A DNA stretch of 41,603 nucleotides from an uncultured Acidaminococcus sp. (GTDB lineage Bacteria > Bacillota > Negativicutes > Acidaminococcales > Acidaminococcaceae). The position numbers and the translations under genes are program-made. Within the stretch, counting starts at the first letter, position 1, and each line of letters begins with the position of its first letter. The notes beneath the pieces are model-generated. The model was not told the DNA's origin. It made no database searches and saw only the letters and a program-made list of their open reading frames with translations. The stretch lies in the NCBI GenBank assembly GCA_900554515.1, contig USHN01000008.1, positions 1 through 41,603 of the forward strand, written 5' to 3'. Shown here piece after piece: positions 1-7,681 of the stretch.

Positions 1-1
1 A

Positions 2-943
2 GATTTTCCCGAGTTAAAACGGCAATGGAAGGTTGCCGTCACAGCTGCCGCGGGCGTGGTGCTGGCGGTTGCCCTGATTATTTGCCTGGGGCGGTTTGTC
101 ATGGATCCATTTCTCGCCGTGGCAGGTTCCCCGATTTTCGCAGGCGGCAATGCGGCCACCTTAATTATGCTGGACGGGGCAAAAGCCAAGGGACTCGCTT
201 ATGTGGGGACCTTCTGTCTGGTGCTGTTGGTGACCCAGAAATTTTTTGGTATTCCTATTGCTTCCTGGTGTCTTCGCCGCCTGGCTATGCGTTTGCGGGA
301 TAATGGGGATTTTCTGGCAGCCTATCATGGGGATGAGGAACAAGTGGTACAAGGCAGTAGCCGAAAACCGCTGTCACTGCCGCCAATTTTTGCAAGGCCA
401 TCAGTCTATTTGGCTAAATTGGCACTGCTATCGGCCTTGGCTTTTTATATGGCAAAGCTGATGCATGGAGTGATTCACTACCTGGTGATGTGTCTTTTGA
501 TAGGAATCATCTTTTACGCCCTTGGTTTTTTGGAAAAGGGGATCTTGCAGAAAACCCATGCTGACGGGCTGATCCTTTTTTATGTGACCATCGTGATTTT
601 TTCTAACTTGGCAGATACTACACCCCAGATGGTGGTATCAGTACTGCCGCCACTTGTTGCAACCGCCGTTTTAGGCGTATTGGGTGTTGCCCTGTCCGGC
701 GTGGTGTGCAGCAAGATCTTTTCCATGCCTTGGGAAATGACTATGGCGTTAGGGATAACCTGCACCTTTGGCTTTCCGACTACCATGATGGTCTCTCAGG
801 AAGTATCCCAGGCCATAGGGCGCAGTGAACTGGAACGGCGGGCACTGCTCAATTATTTCCTGCCTAAAATGCTGGTGGCGGGCTTAATCACCGTGACCAT
901 TACGTCCGTGGTGTTGGCAGGCATTGTGGTGAATATGCTGTAA
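2..943 (+). CDS. Polytopic membrane protein, transporter-like (5' end outside window)
   Basis: The reading frame is open from the left edge (base 2) to the TAA at 941-943, so the gene starts outside the window. The 313 visible residues contain about eight hydrophobic segments separated by short loops, with one longer polar loop near visible residues 95-120 rich in Asp/Glu/Gln and Arg. Glycine- and proline-containing helices such as GFPTTMMV near the C-terminus resemble those of secondary carriers of the GltS/ESS type, but I do not recognise a specific family. The downstream M20 peptidase starts about 10 bp after the stop, so the two are very probably co-transcribed. A carrier feeding a cytosolic peptidase is a reasonable inference. 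The substrate is unknown. Confidence 0.7.
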   Translation, partial: DFPELKRQWKVAVTAAAGVVLAVALIICLGRFVMDPFLAVAGSPIFAGGNAATLIMLDGAKAKGLAYVGTFCLVLLVTQKFFGIPIASWCLRRLAMRLRDNGDFLAAYHGDEEQVVQGSSRKPLSLPPIFARPSVYLAKLALLSALAFYMAKLMHGVIHYLVMCLLIGIIFYALGFLEKGILQKTHADGLILFYVTIVIFSNLADTTPQMVVSVLPPLVATAVLGVLGVALSGVVCSKIFSMPWEMTMALGITCTFGFPTTMMVSQEVSQAIGRSELERRALLNYFLPKMLVAGLITVTITSVVLAGIVVNML

Positions 944-952
944 GGAGTGAAT

Positions 953-2140
953 GTGGTGGAAGCACAGAATAACTTTGCTAAGATTCAAGACTATATACAG
1001 GCGCACAGAGAAGATATGCTGGCACTTTGGAAAGAAATTGTCAACACAGAAAGTGGCCCCAAGCAGATTGATGGCATAAATCAGGTGGGGAAAATTTTCA
1101 CCCGGGAGCTTGAGAAAATCGGTGCTACGGTACAAATGGTGCCTGTACAGAACGCGGGAAAGTTGCTGCGGGCGGATTGGCATCCAGAGCTGCCTGGCAA
1201 GCCTATTGTTTTTATGGGGCATATGGATACGGTTTTCCCTGAGGGAGAGGGAAAAGCGAATCCCTTCCGGATTGATGAAAAAAATCACGCCCATGGACCC
1301 GGCGTGATGGATATGAAAGGCGGCCTCGTGATTGCCTTGTATGCTATAAAAGCCCTTGCTGCGGCAGAATGGGCAGCACGTCCTATCCGGTTTCTGGGGA
1401 TTCCCGATGAAGAAACGCTCCATATGCATTCTGATGGGAAGCAGGTGATTGCTGGTCAAGTCCGGGGTGCGTTGGCTGCATTTAACGGCGAACCAAGTCC
1501 TGTGGGCAATTTCATTATTACGGGCCGTTATGGAGGTGGACCGGTATCCATTACCGTTCACGGCGTTGCAGCCCATTCTGGTAGTGCCCCGGAAAAAGGG
1601 CGTTCCGCTGTTTTAGAGGCAGCGCATAAGATTATCCAATTGGAAGCTGCCAATGATATTGCCAGGGGAAAACTCATCAACTGCGGGGCCATAGAAGGCG
1701 GTATCGGGGAAAATACCATTCCGAATTATTGCAAGATCCGTATTGGGATTCGTTTCCGGAATGCAGCTATCGGCAAAGAAATTTTGGAACTTTTAGCCAA
1801 TGTGACAAAGCGCAGTACGGTAGCAGGAACCTGGGCCGAACTGGATACGTCCAGCGTGGTGCAGTGCATGGATACTACAGAGAGCGTGAAAAAATTATTT
1901 ACCCAGTACCAAGAGACCGCCATTTCTTGTGGACTGCCCGTTCCTCAAAGCCTACAGGTAGGAGGCCTCTCCGATGCGGGCATCGCCGTACAAGAAGGAG
2001 TTCCTACCTTATGCGGTGTGGGGGTGTCAGGAGAAGGCGCCCATACCCGGGAGGGATATGCAGAAGTTGCCAGCCTTTTTGAACGGTGCGTGCTGCTAGC
2101 CTGTACAGCCAGTACACTTACCGAAGAAAAGCTGCTTTAA
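953..2140 (+). CDS. M20-family metallopeptidase (glutamate carboxypeptidase-like)
   Basis: Zinc-dependent exopeptidase of the M20 family, about 395 residues, the usual length. Visible signatures are GHMDTVFP (first metal-ligand His and Asp), GPGVMDMKGG (bridging Asp), PDEET (catalytic and metal Glu pair), FNGEPSP, the dimerisation-domain GVAAHSG, and the C-terminal GGLSDAG and GAHTREGY (last His ligand). The layout is that of the carboxypeptidase G2-like subfamily, which removes C-terminal Glu or related residues from peptides or N-acyl amino acids. A GTG at 947 would overlap the ribosome binding site AAGGAG (942-947), so GTG 953 or GTG 956 is the likelier start. It follows a membrane carrier-like gene with almost no gap and precedes an oxidoreductase. 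The exact substrate cannot be read from the sequence. Confidence 0.88.
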   Translation: MVEAQNNFAKIQDYIQAHREDMLALWKEIVNTESGPKQIDGINQVGKIFTRELEKIGATVQMVPVQNAGKLLRADWHPELPGKPIVFMGHMDTVFPEGEGKANPFRIDEKNHAHGPGVMDMKGGLVIALYAIKALAAAEWAARPIRFLGIPDEETLHMHSDGKQVIAGQVRGALAAFNGEPSPVGNFIITGRYGGGPVSITVHGVAAHSGSAPEKGRSAVLEAAHKIIQLEAANDIARGKLINCGAIEGGIGENTIPNYCKIRIGIRFRNAAIGKEILELLANVTKRSTVAGTWAELDTSSVVQCMDTTESVKKLFTQYQETAISCGLPVPQSLQVGGLSDAGIAVQEGVPTLCGVGVSGEGAHTREGYAEVASLFERCVLLACTASTLTEEKLL

Positions 2141-2154
2141 AAATAGGTGAAGCG

Positions 2155-3165
2155 ATGAAACTTGGAATTTTTGGGACAGGTGCCATTATGCCTGTAGCGC
2201 TTACCGCCATGCAGGCTGTCCCTGCGATTGCTAAAAAAGCAATTTTTGCGAGGCCCCACAGCTTGGAGCGAGCTAAAACACTGGCAACGCAATACAATAT
2301 TGAAAACGTGTATACGGATGCACAGCAGATGCTGCAAGAGGCGGACATCGACACGGTGTATATTGCCCTTACAAATGCCGTCCACTATGCGTATGCAAAG
2401 ATGGCTCTGCTCATGGGAAAGCACGTGATTGCAGAAAAACCGTTTTGCCCTCACTTTACAGAAGCAGAAGCGCTGGCAAAGCTGGCAAGAGAGCGGCAGT
2501 TGATTCTTCTGGAAGCCATGCCCCTTTGGCACAGCCCTGTTTATGAAGAGATTTGCCGTCTTTTACCAAAGCTTGGTTCTATCCGGTTGGTCCAGTGCAA
2601 TTACTCGCAGTATTCCAGCCGCTATGATCGGTATTTGGCGCGTGACGTCCTTCCCGCTTTTGACCCGGCGCAATACGGCGGGGCCTTGTATGACCTGAAT
2701 GTGTACAATATTGCCTTTGTTACAGGACTTTTCGGCAGTCCGGAAGCGGTGCGGTATATGTGTCATAAGGGGTGGAACGGCGTGGATACGTCCGGCGTGT
2801 TATTGCTCCGTTATCCGGGATTTGCAGCCGTTCTTTCCGCTGCAAAAGATTCAGAATCGCCCTCCTTTCTCATGGTGCAGGGAGAAAATGGCTGGCTGCA
2901 GGTACCCGGAAAACCAATTTTCATGGAAAAAGTGCAGTGGGCCTTTACCAAAGACGTGTCCCACGATCAGTTTAGCCTTGGTAAAGGAGACAATAAACCA
3001 TCCGTGCAGATATACCAGGCCCCTCAGGAACAGAATCGCATGACTGCCGAATTCCGGGAATATGCCCGAATCATTGATAGCGGAGACCGGGCCGCTGCCG
3101 AAAAATTTCTCACGATGACCCTGACAGCCAGTAAAGTGCTGGATGAAGCTGCAGGACAGGTGTAA
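2155..3165 (+). CDS. Gfo/Idh/MocA-family NAD(P)-dependent oxidoreductase
   Basis: A 336-residue protein with an N-terminal Rossmann fold (MKLGIFGTGAIM, the GxGxxx loop at residues 6-11), the family's EKPF motif in the cofactor domain (the Lys is the usual catalytic residue) and a C-terminal alpha/beta domain containing GGALYDLNVYNI. Members oxidise or reduce sugars, inositols and related compounds using NAD(P). The start is ATG 2155, preceded by AGGTGA at 2145-2150; an upstream in-frame ATG at 2086 lies inside the peptidase gene. The gene begins 14 bp after the peptidase stop, so it is probably in the same operon. No partner gene reveals the substrate. Confidence 0.88.
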   Translation: MKLGIFGTGAIMPVALTAMQAVPAIAKKAIFARPHSLERAKTLATQYNIENVYTDAQQMLQEADIDTVYIALTNAVHYAYAKMALLMGKHVIAEKPFCPHFTEAEALAKLARERQLILLEAMPLWHSPVYEEICRLLPKLGSIRLVQCNYSQYSSRYDRYLARDVLPAFDPAQYGGALYDLNVYNIAFVTGLFGSPEAVRYMCHKGWNGVDTSGVLLLRYPGFAAVLSAAKDSESPSFLMVQGENGWLQVPGKPIFMEKVQWAFTKDVSHDQFSLGKGDNKPSVQIYQAPQEQNRMTAEFREYARIIDSGDRAAAEKFLTMTLTASKVLDEAAGQV

Positions 3166-3195
3166 AAAATATTTTCATCAAGTTCTTTACAATTA

Positions 3196-3225
3196 TTGAA
3201 ATTTACAGTGATGATATATTACAAT
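3196..3225 (+). promoter_or_regulatory. Candidate sigma-A promoter for the zinc-ribbon gene
   Basis: TTGAAA (3196-3201) and TACAAT (3220-3225) are separated by 18 bp in an AT-rich gap. A start about 7 bp downstream would give a leader of about 50 nt before the ATG at 3282. Confidence 0.4.
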
Positions 3226-3281
3226 TAGACTGGAAGGAAAAGTTTAGAAAGTTGTGGTAACTTACGATGGGGGGATGTATT

Positions 3282-3734
3282 ATGGCGGATGAAGTGAAAA
3301 ATATGTATCAATGCCCTAACTGTCATTCGGAAAATATTCAGAAGTATGAAGTTGCGTTTCAAAATGGAATAGCAGATGTAAATTTGACCACGACTGGTGG
3401 TGGCGTTGGGGGTGATGGCTTGTTTGCCGGCGCAGCACGTTCTAACGGTACGCAGCAATCTGCTTTGTCCATCAGCACAGCTCCGCCTCAAAAGAAGGGC
3501 CTTTTTAAACCTATCCTTTCAGGGATTGTAGGCGGAGGAATACTTTCCTTTCTTGTAGAGGCTATCACTTCTTCTACTTCGGCAGGAACAGTAGTGGGGT
3601 ACTTATGTTTCTTTGGCGGACTTTACGGGGCTTATCAGGCCTATCAATTCAATAAAAATGATCTTCCTAAACTGCTGGAACAGTGGAGGCACAGTTATGT
3701 CTGCCTTCGGTGCGGACACAGATTCCTGTTGTGA
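3282..3734 (+). CDS. Small membrane protein with split zinc ribbon
   Basis: About 150 residues. The N-terminus carries a CPNC pair (YQCPNCHSEN) and the extreme C-terminus a CLRCGHRF pair, together making a complete four-cysteine zinc ribbon. Between them is a Gly/Thr/Ser-rich linker and two hydrophobic segments (around residues 78-96 and 103-121), so the two halves of the ribbon sit on either side of a membrane hairpin. ATG 3282 is preferred over ATG 3267 because the GGGGGG at 3269-3274 makes a good ribosome binding site for it and overlaps the upstream ATG. The LemA gene follows after 46 bp. I do not recognise a named family, and the function is unknown. Confidence 0.7.
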   Translation: MADEVKNMYQCPNCHSENIQKYEVAFQNGIADVNLTTTGGGVGGDGLFAGAARSNGTQQSALSISTAPPQKKGLFKPILSGIVGGGILSFLVEAITSSTSAGTVVGYLCFFGGLYGAYQAYQFNKNDLPKLLEQWRHSYVCLRCGHRFLL

Positions 3735-3780
3735 TTTTATCCTCTTATTTTGATTACAATACCTTATAGGGAGTTAAATA

Positions 3781-4443
3781 ATGGAATTATTTATTGCTTT
3801 ACTTTGTGTTGCAGCCGCTCTCTTTGTCAAATCCTATAATGCTATGCAGGCGCTGGCGCAAGAAGTGAAAAAATGGCATGCAAATATTATGGCGACACTG
3901 ACGCAGTATGCCCAGTGCATCAACAAATTACAAGAATTGCTACAGGGATATGTTTCCCATGAACAACTGGTAAACGTAAAGATTTCTGATAACCTGGTGG
4001 AAATGACACGGCTTACAGCAGAGGCCATGGCACGCTTCCAGAATCTTGTTCAAAGTTATCCGGAGCTTAAAGCGGATAAAACCTATTTGGACACGATGCA
4101 GGAAGTTAAATACATACAGCAACAGATCAGTCAATGCCGGTATCAGTATAACGAAGCGGTATCTACCTATAATGGAAGAATTAAATCCCTGCCGGAAAAT
4201 CTTTTTGCAGGCGCCGTAGGATTTCATGAGGCTCCTTTTTACGATCCTGACAAACTGGTGGAAGCTAAAAACTTCAACACCGACGATGGAACGCTGGTGC
4301 GTGAAATGATATTGAAAGGGACTAAGTCCACAGTAGCGGCTGTGAAGAACGCTACAGATACTGTTTCCAAAAAGATCAATGAAGCCAAGGAACAAGCAAA
4401 AGATGAACCCAAGCAGGAGGAACCCAAACAAGAAGAGGAATAA
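3781..4443 (+). CDS. LemA family protein
   Basis: A 220-residue protein with an N-terminal hydrophobic segment (residues 1-18) followed by an alpha-helical cytoplasmic or peripheral domain. LemA-type signatures are SYPELKADK, a following three-helix region ending in RYQYNEAVSTYNGRIKSLPE, and the C-terminal GFHEAPFYDP. The tail is a charged, repetitive EPKQEE stretch. LemA proteins are membrane-anchored helical bundles with no settled biochemical role. A GGGAG ribosome binding site precedes the ATG. The gene follows the zinc-ribbon membrane gene and faces the pyridoxal kinase gene; its terminator lies inside that gene's coding end (4518-4549). Confidence 0.82.
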   Translation: MELFIALLCVAAALFVKSYNAMQALAQEVKKWHANIMATLTQYAQCINKLQELLQGYVSHEQLVNVKISDNLVEMTRLTAEAMARFQNLVQSYPELKADKTYLDTMQEVKYIQQQISQCRYQYNEAVSTYNGRIKSLPENLFAGAVGFHEAPFYDPDKLVEAKNFNTDDGTLVREMILKGTKSTVAAVKNATDTVSKKINEAKEQAKDEPKQEEPKQEEE

Positions 4444-4478
4444 AAAGAAATTTTGATGTGGCTGGTCGGTAAACCCGG

Positions 4479-5324
4479 CTATGCTTTCCTCAACATCTCT
4501 AAATACGGTTCATAATTCACCCCGTCATTGTACGGGGTGTTTTCTTTTTGGGCGTCTTGGATGGCGCAGGTAATGAAGCGGCCGGCAAGGCGTACGGTTT
4601 CAACGAGGGGTCTGCCCTGGAGCAAGCCGCCTAAAAGCACGGCGGCAAATAGATCCCCGGTACCGGAATAGGAGCCGCCCAGGTAATCAGAAACGACAGG
4701 GGTTGCTGTGGTATCTTCCAAAACTAGATTGGTAATTTTATCCTGCTGGTTTTCTTTGTAGTGAATCCCTGTGATGACAATACGTTGCTGGGAGAAATTT
4801 TTTGCCTGCTGCTGTAAATAAGCGAAGGCATCCTTGGGGTGAGCTAATTTTTCTTTTACGGCGGCAAGCGGCGTTTCTGTCAAAAGACAGAATTCTGTCA
4901 GGTTGGGAGTGAGCACATCGGCCCTGGTGGACAGGCGCTGCAGCCCTTTGATGGTTTCTTCGGTAAAGCCGCGATAGACGTGACCATTATCTCCCAGTAC
5001 CGGGTCGCAGAGATAGGGGATACCTTGCTGTTGAAAAGTATCTAAAAATTGCTCGGTAGCGGTAATTTCTTCCGGGCAGGTAAAATAGCCGGATAAAATG
5101 CCAGAGAAGCTAACCTTCAATTCCTGCCAATGGGTGGTGTAGCGGCTCATTTTATTTGCGAAATTTTCCATCCGGTACCGGGGGTACCCGGTCTGAGCCG
5201 TTAATACGGCAGTGGGCAGAGGGCAGGCTTCTACGCCCATGGCGGGTAGGACGGCAAGGTCAGCAGCCAGGCTGCAGCGTCCCAGGCTGGACAGATCGTT
5301 GATGACGGCGGCACGTTTATGCAT
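4479..5324 (-). CDS. pdxK: Pyridoxal/pyridoxamine kinase
   Basis: A 281-residue PfkB/ribokinase-superfamily kinase that phosphorylates vitamin B6 vitamers to make or salvage pyridoxal phosphate. Signatures are the N-terminal INDLSSLGRCSL, DPVLGDNG (phosphate/metal loop), TPNLTEF, and GGSYSGTGDLFAA, in which the GTGD Asp is the catalytic base. The length fits the family. On the minus strand a GAGGAG ribosome binding site lies 7 bp before ATG 5324. It is transcribed alone, divergently from the Nudix/dehydrogenase gene and convergently with lemA. Whether it prefers pyridoxal, pyridoxine or pyridoxamine (PdxK versus PdxY type) cannot be decided here. Confidence 0.87.
   Translation of the reverse strand: MHKRAAVINDLSSLGRCSLAADLAVLPAMGVEACPLPTAVLTAQTGYPRYRMENFANKMSRYTTHWQELKVSFSGILSGYFTCPEEITATEQFLDTFQQQGIPYLCDPVLGDNGHVYRGFTEETIKGLQRLSTRADVLTPNLTEFCLLTETPLAAVKEKLAHPKDAFAYLQQQAKNFSQQRIVITGIHYKENQQDKITNLVLEDTTATPVVSDYLGGSYSGTGDLFAAVLLGGLLQGRPLVETVRLAGRFITCAIQDAQKENTPYNDGVNYEPYLEMLRKA
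4518..4549 (+). terminator. Rho-independent terminator of lemA, inside the pdxK coding end
   Basis: Perfect 8-bp stem CACCCCGT (4518-4525) / ACGGGGTG (4532-4539), 6-nt loop, then TTTTCTTTTT (4540-4549). It serves plus-strand transcription from lemA, yet lies within the last codons of the convergent pdxK gene. Confidence 0.8.
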
Positions 5325-5359
5325 GAAAATCTCCTCACTATGCTAGACTTTGTATTCAG

Positions 5360-5365
5360 TTATAC
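5360..5365 (-). promoter_or_regulatory. Extended -10 element for pdxK
   Basis: On the minus strand the sequence reads TGGTATAAC, an extended -10 with no convincing -35. It lies about 36 bp upstream of the pdxK start. Confidence 0.4.
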
Positions 5366-5450
5366 CATGATGTTACCGGAATGAAAAGGAACAGTTTAAA
5401 AAATATTTGGCCCTAGCCGTGCCTCCAGTATAGGCAGAAAATTAAAACAG

Positions 5451-5479
5451 TGGACGCTGGCAAGGGAGACAGGTATAAT
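5451..5479 (+). promoter_or_regulatory. Promoter for the Nudix/dehydrogenase-FNR operon
   Basis: TGGACG (5451-5456) and a perfect TATAAT (5474-5479) with 17-bp spacing. No FNR-like box is visible here, unlike the two downstream pfl promoters. Confidence 0.55.
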
Positions 5480-5509
5480 AACTATGTAAGAACTGAGGTG
5501 ATGTAAGCT

Positions 5510-6904
5510 ATGGAATACTGGGATATTTACGACGTGCATAAAAAGCGGACTGGGCGACAGATGATCCGGAACGATTGGAATCATATGCAAGAGGGAGACT
5601 ACCATCTGACGGTGCTGGCGCTGATCAGAACAAGCGATGGGCGGATCCTCATCACCCAACGCAAGGCGGATAAGCAGTGGGCTCCCTTATCCTGGGAAAT
5701 CCCCGGAGGCGGCGTACGGGCAGGGGAAACTTCCCGGGAGGCGGTACACAGGGAAGTGGCAGAAGAGACGGGGCTTCATTTCCGACCCGATGAAGGAAAC
5801 TTACTTTTTACGTATCGCAGTGATACTCCTGAAGACCATAATCATTACTTTGTAGATATTTACGAATTTTATGGAACGTTTACGGAAAATGATGTCCATA
5901 TTCAAGAGGACGAAGTGGAATCGTTCCGCCTGGCTTCCCCCGGAGCAATCCGGGCGCTGGGAGAGGCGGGAAACTTTCTCCATTACCATAGAATCGAGGG
6001 ATGGTTAGGTATGAAAATACAAAAGATTACGATTGCAGGTGCTGGTACCATGGGCTACTCCATGGCAGAGATTTTTGCCAGAAATGGCTATGAGGTGACG
6101 CTGTGGAATCATCGGCAGCCCACGTTGGACAAAGCCAAGACAAAAATAGCGCCGGAGGTAGTGGGTAAGATTACTTTTACCACGGATGACAGCGCTTTTA
6201 AGGGTCGGGACCTGGTGGTTGAAAATATTGCGGAAAATCTGGAAGTGAAAGAAGCCTTTTATCAGGAAAAATCGCCTTTGACAGATGAAACGACAATCAT
6301 TGCGACCAATACGTCCGGACTTTCTATTAACACGTTGGCGAAGAACGTAGTGAAACCGGAACGGTTTTTGGGGATGCATTGGTTTAACCCGCCCACGTTA
6401 ATCCCGCTGATTGAGATTATTAAGCATGATACAACGCAGTCCGCCGTTGCACAAGCCATCTATGACCTGGCACTTGCCATCCACAAGAAACCGGTTTTGG
6501 TGGAAAAGGATGTGTACGGGTTTGCTGCAAACCGGATCCAGGTGGCGGTTTTGCGGGAAGCGCTCAGCCTGGTGCAGAAGGGCGTTGTCAGCGTAGAAGG
6601 CGTGGATGCGGTGATGAAATACGGGCTGGGCTTCCGGTGGGCCTGCCTGGGACCGCTGGAAACCATTGATTTTGGAGGATTGGACGTATTTGCTAATGTA
6701 GGGGAGTATTTACTTCCTGATCTGGATGCGTCTTCGGAAGTTCCCAAATTATTGGCTGACAAGGTAAAAGCAGGGGACCTGGGGGTAAAAACAGGCCGGG
6801 GCTTCTATGATTACAGCGGGGATAAAGCCGCCAAAGCCACCGCAGCCAGGGACCAAAAATTTAAGGCTTTATATGATGCGCTGTACGGAGAGAACAAAAA
6901 ATGA
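5510..6904 (+). CDS. Nudix hydrolase fused in frame to 3-hydroxyacyl-CoA dehydrogenase
   Basis: One uninterrupted 464-residue frame. Residues 1-167 are a complete Nudix hydrolase: WDIYDVH start as in IPP-isomerase/YfcD-like Nudix proteins, and a full Nudix box, G67-x5-E73-x7-REVAEETGL. Residues 168-464 are a complete 3-hydroxybutyryl/3-hydroxyacyl-CoA dehydrogenase: GAGTMG NAD loop (177-182), ATNTSGLS, GMHWFNPP with the catalytic His, and GVKTGRGFYDY. This enzyme interconverts acetoacetyl-CoA and 3-hydroxybutyryl-CoA in butyrate and amino-acid fermentation. There is no linker: the second part begins exactly at a normal dehydrogenase start, ATG 6011, with GAGGG 10 bp upstream, so separate initiation there is possible. 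It overlaps the FNR-like gene by ATGA. Confidence 0.85.
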   Translation: MEYWDIYDVHKKRTGRQMIRNDWNHMQEGDYHLTVLALIRTSDGRILITQRKADKQWAPLSWEIPGGGVRAGETSREAVHREVAEETGLHFRPDEGNLLFTYRSDTPEDHNHYFVDIYEFYGTFTENDVHIQEDEVESFRLASPGAIRALGEAGNFLHYHRIEGWLGMKIQKITIAGAGTMGYSMAEIFARNGYEVTLWNHRQPTLDKAKTKIAPEVVGKITFTTDDSAFKGRDLVVENIAENLEVKEAFYQEKSPLTDETTIIATNTSGLSINTLAKNVVKPERFLGMHWFNPPTLIPLIEIIKHDTTQSAVAQAIYDLALAIHKKPVLVEKDVYGFAANRIQVAVLREALSLVQKGVVSVEGVDAVMKYGLGFRWACLGPLETIDFGGLDVFANVGEYLLPDLDASSEVPKLLADKVKAGDLGVKTGRGFYDYSGDKAAKATAARDQKFKALYDALYGENKK

Positions 6905-7593
6905 ATCCCGCGGCACCTGCTCACTGTAAGGCCTGCAGGGGGGAATGCCTGAAGAACGTCGAGTTTCTAATCGGACTGCCCCCTGAAAAAGTTATGATTT
7001 TGCTGAAACGGTCGCAGCGGCTGCAGCTAAAAAAAGGAGATATTCTGTACCGGCAGGGAGAACCCTGCGACGCCATCTACATCATCCACCGTGGACGGGT
7101 GAAAATCTGCACCTACGACCAGGATGGACTGGAACGAATTGCCGGCATATTCGGCGAGCACGATACCATCTGGGAGGGAGTGCTGGTGCATGACAGCCGC
7201 TATTCCACATCCGGAATCTGCATGGAGAATGTGGACTGCTGCCGCCTGGCCCGTAAGGATTTTGAAGAAGCTATCCGGGATCCGGAAGTGGCGTTCCGGA
7301 CAATTGCCATGCTCAGCCGCAAACTCCATGATGCCAATCGGCGGAACCTGTTGAAATCCATTGCGTCCCCCAAAGCAAGGGTTGCCGGGCTTTTGCTCTA
7401 TCGCTACCGGCGTCAGGAGGGGGACGTAGTGACCATGCGGCTGGAAGAAATGGCAGGAAGCCTGGCACTGCGGCCAGAAACGGTCAGCCGAAAAATCAAG
7501 GAACTGGAAAAATCTGGTTATGTGAAAAAAATTGCCCAAAGCAGCATCCAAATCTTGGATGTGGAAGGGCTCATGGACCTAGTGAACTATTGA
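6901..7593 (+). CDS. FNR-like Crp-family transcription regulator
   Basis: A 230-residue Crp/Fnr regulator. The N-terminus holds a cysteine cluster C9-x2-C12-x3-C16. A cyclic-nucleotide-binding-type beta-roll follows (about residues 25-120), then a long dimer helix and a winged HTH (LALRPETVSRKIKELEKSG). C114 lies exactly seven residues before a Phe at the position where FNR has Leu after its fourth ligand Cys122, so an oxygen-labile 4Fe-4S cluster is plausible. E. coli FNR spaces its N-terminal cysteines x2 and x5; here it is x2 and x3. The ATG overlaps the preceding stop (ATGA), implying translational coupling. Consensus FNR boxes lie directly downstream, before pflA and pflB, which identifies its probable targets. 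Confidence 0.88.
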   Translation: MNPAAPAHCKACRGECLKNVEFLIGLPPEKVMILLKRSQRLQLKKGDILYRQGEPCDAIYIIHRGRVKICTYDQDGLERIAGIFGEHDTIWEGVLVHDSRYSTSGICMENVDCCRLARKDFEEAIRDPEVAFRTIAMLSRKLHDANRRNLLKSIASPKARVAGLLLYRYRRQEGDVVTMRLEEMAGSLALRPETVSRKIKELEKSGYVKKIAQSSIQILDVEGLMDLVNY

Positions 7594-7596
7594 AGT

Positions 7597-7610
7597 TTGA
7601 CTGAAATCAA
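7597..7610 (+). promoter_or_regulatory. FNR box upstream of pflA
   Basis: TTGACTGAAATCAA matches the FNR consensus TTGAT-N4-ATCAA at 9 of 10 positions. Its centre (7603.5) lies 29.5 bp before the TACAAT -10 element at 7633-7638, so it would be centred at about -41.5, the class II activator position. Confidence 0.8.
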
Positions 7611-7632
7611 AGCAAAACAACAAAAAACAACA

Positions 7633-7638
7633 TACAAT
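7633..7638 (+). promoter_or_regulatory. -10 element of the pflA promoter
   Basis: TACAAT with no good -35 hexamer, as expected for an activator-dependent promoter. The predicted start near 7645 falls inside the 5' arm of the downstream hairpin. Confidence 0.6.
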
Positions 7639-7681
7639 GACCTCATCCAAAGGGAATCATCCCGGATGGGGTCGTTTTTTT
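7639..7681 (+). terminator. Terminator of the FNR-like gene, overlapping the pflA promoter
   Basis: A 10-bp stem, GACCTCATCC (7639-7648) / GGATGGGGTC (7664-7673), including one G-U pair, followed within one base by seven T. It would stop readthrough from the upstream operon. A transcript started at the predicted pflA start would lack about half of the 5' arm. Confidence 0.65.

Noticed and set aside
884..1576. Long antisense frame opposite the M20 peptidase (230 residues)
   Set aside because: It mirrors the codons of a well-supported gene, is rich in His/Arg/Pro with no recognisable domain, and has no ribosome binding site.
7480..7510. Suggestion that the regulator at 6901-7593 is a cAMP-type Crp
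   Set aside because: The N-terminal cysteine cluster and the downstream FNR-consensus sites (TTGAT-N4-ATCAA rather than TGTGA-N6-TCACA) favour an FNR-like role.
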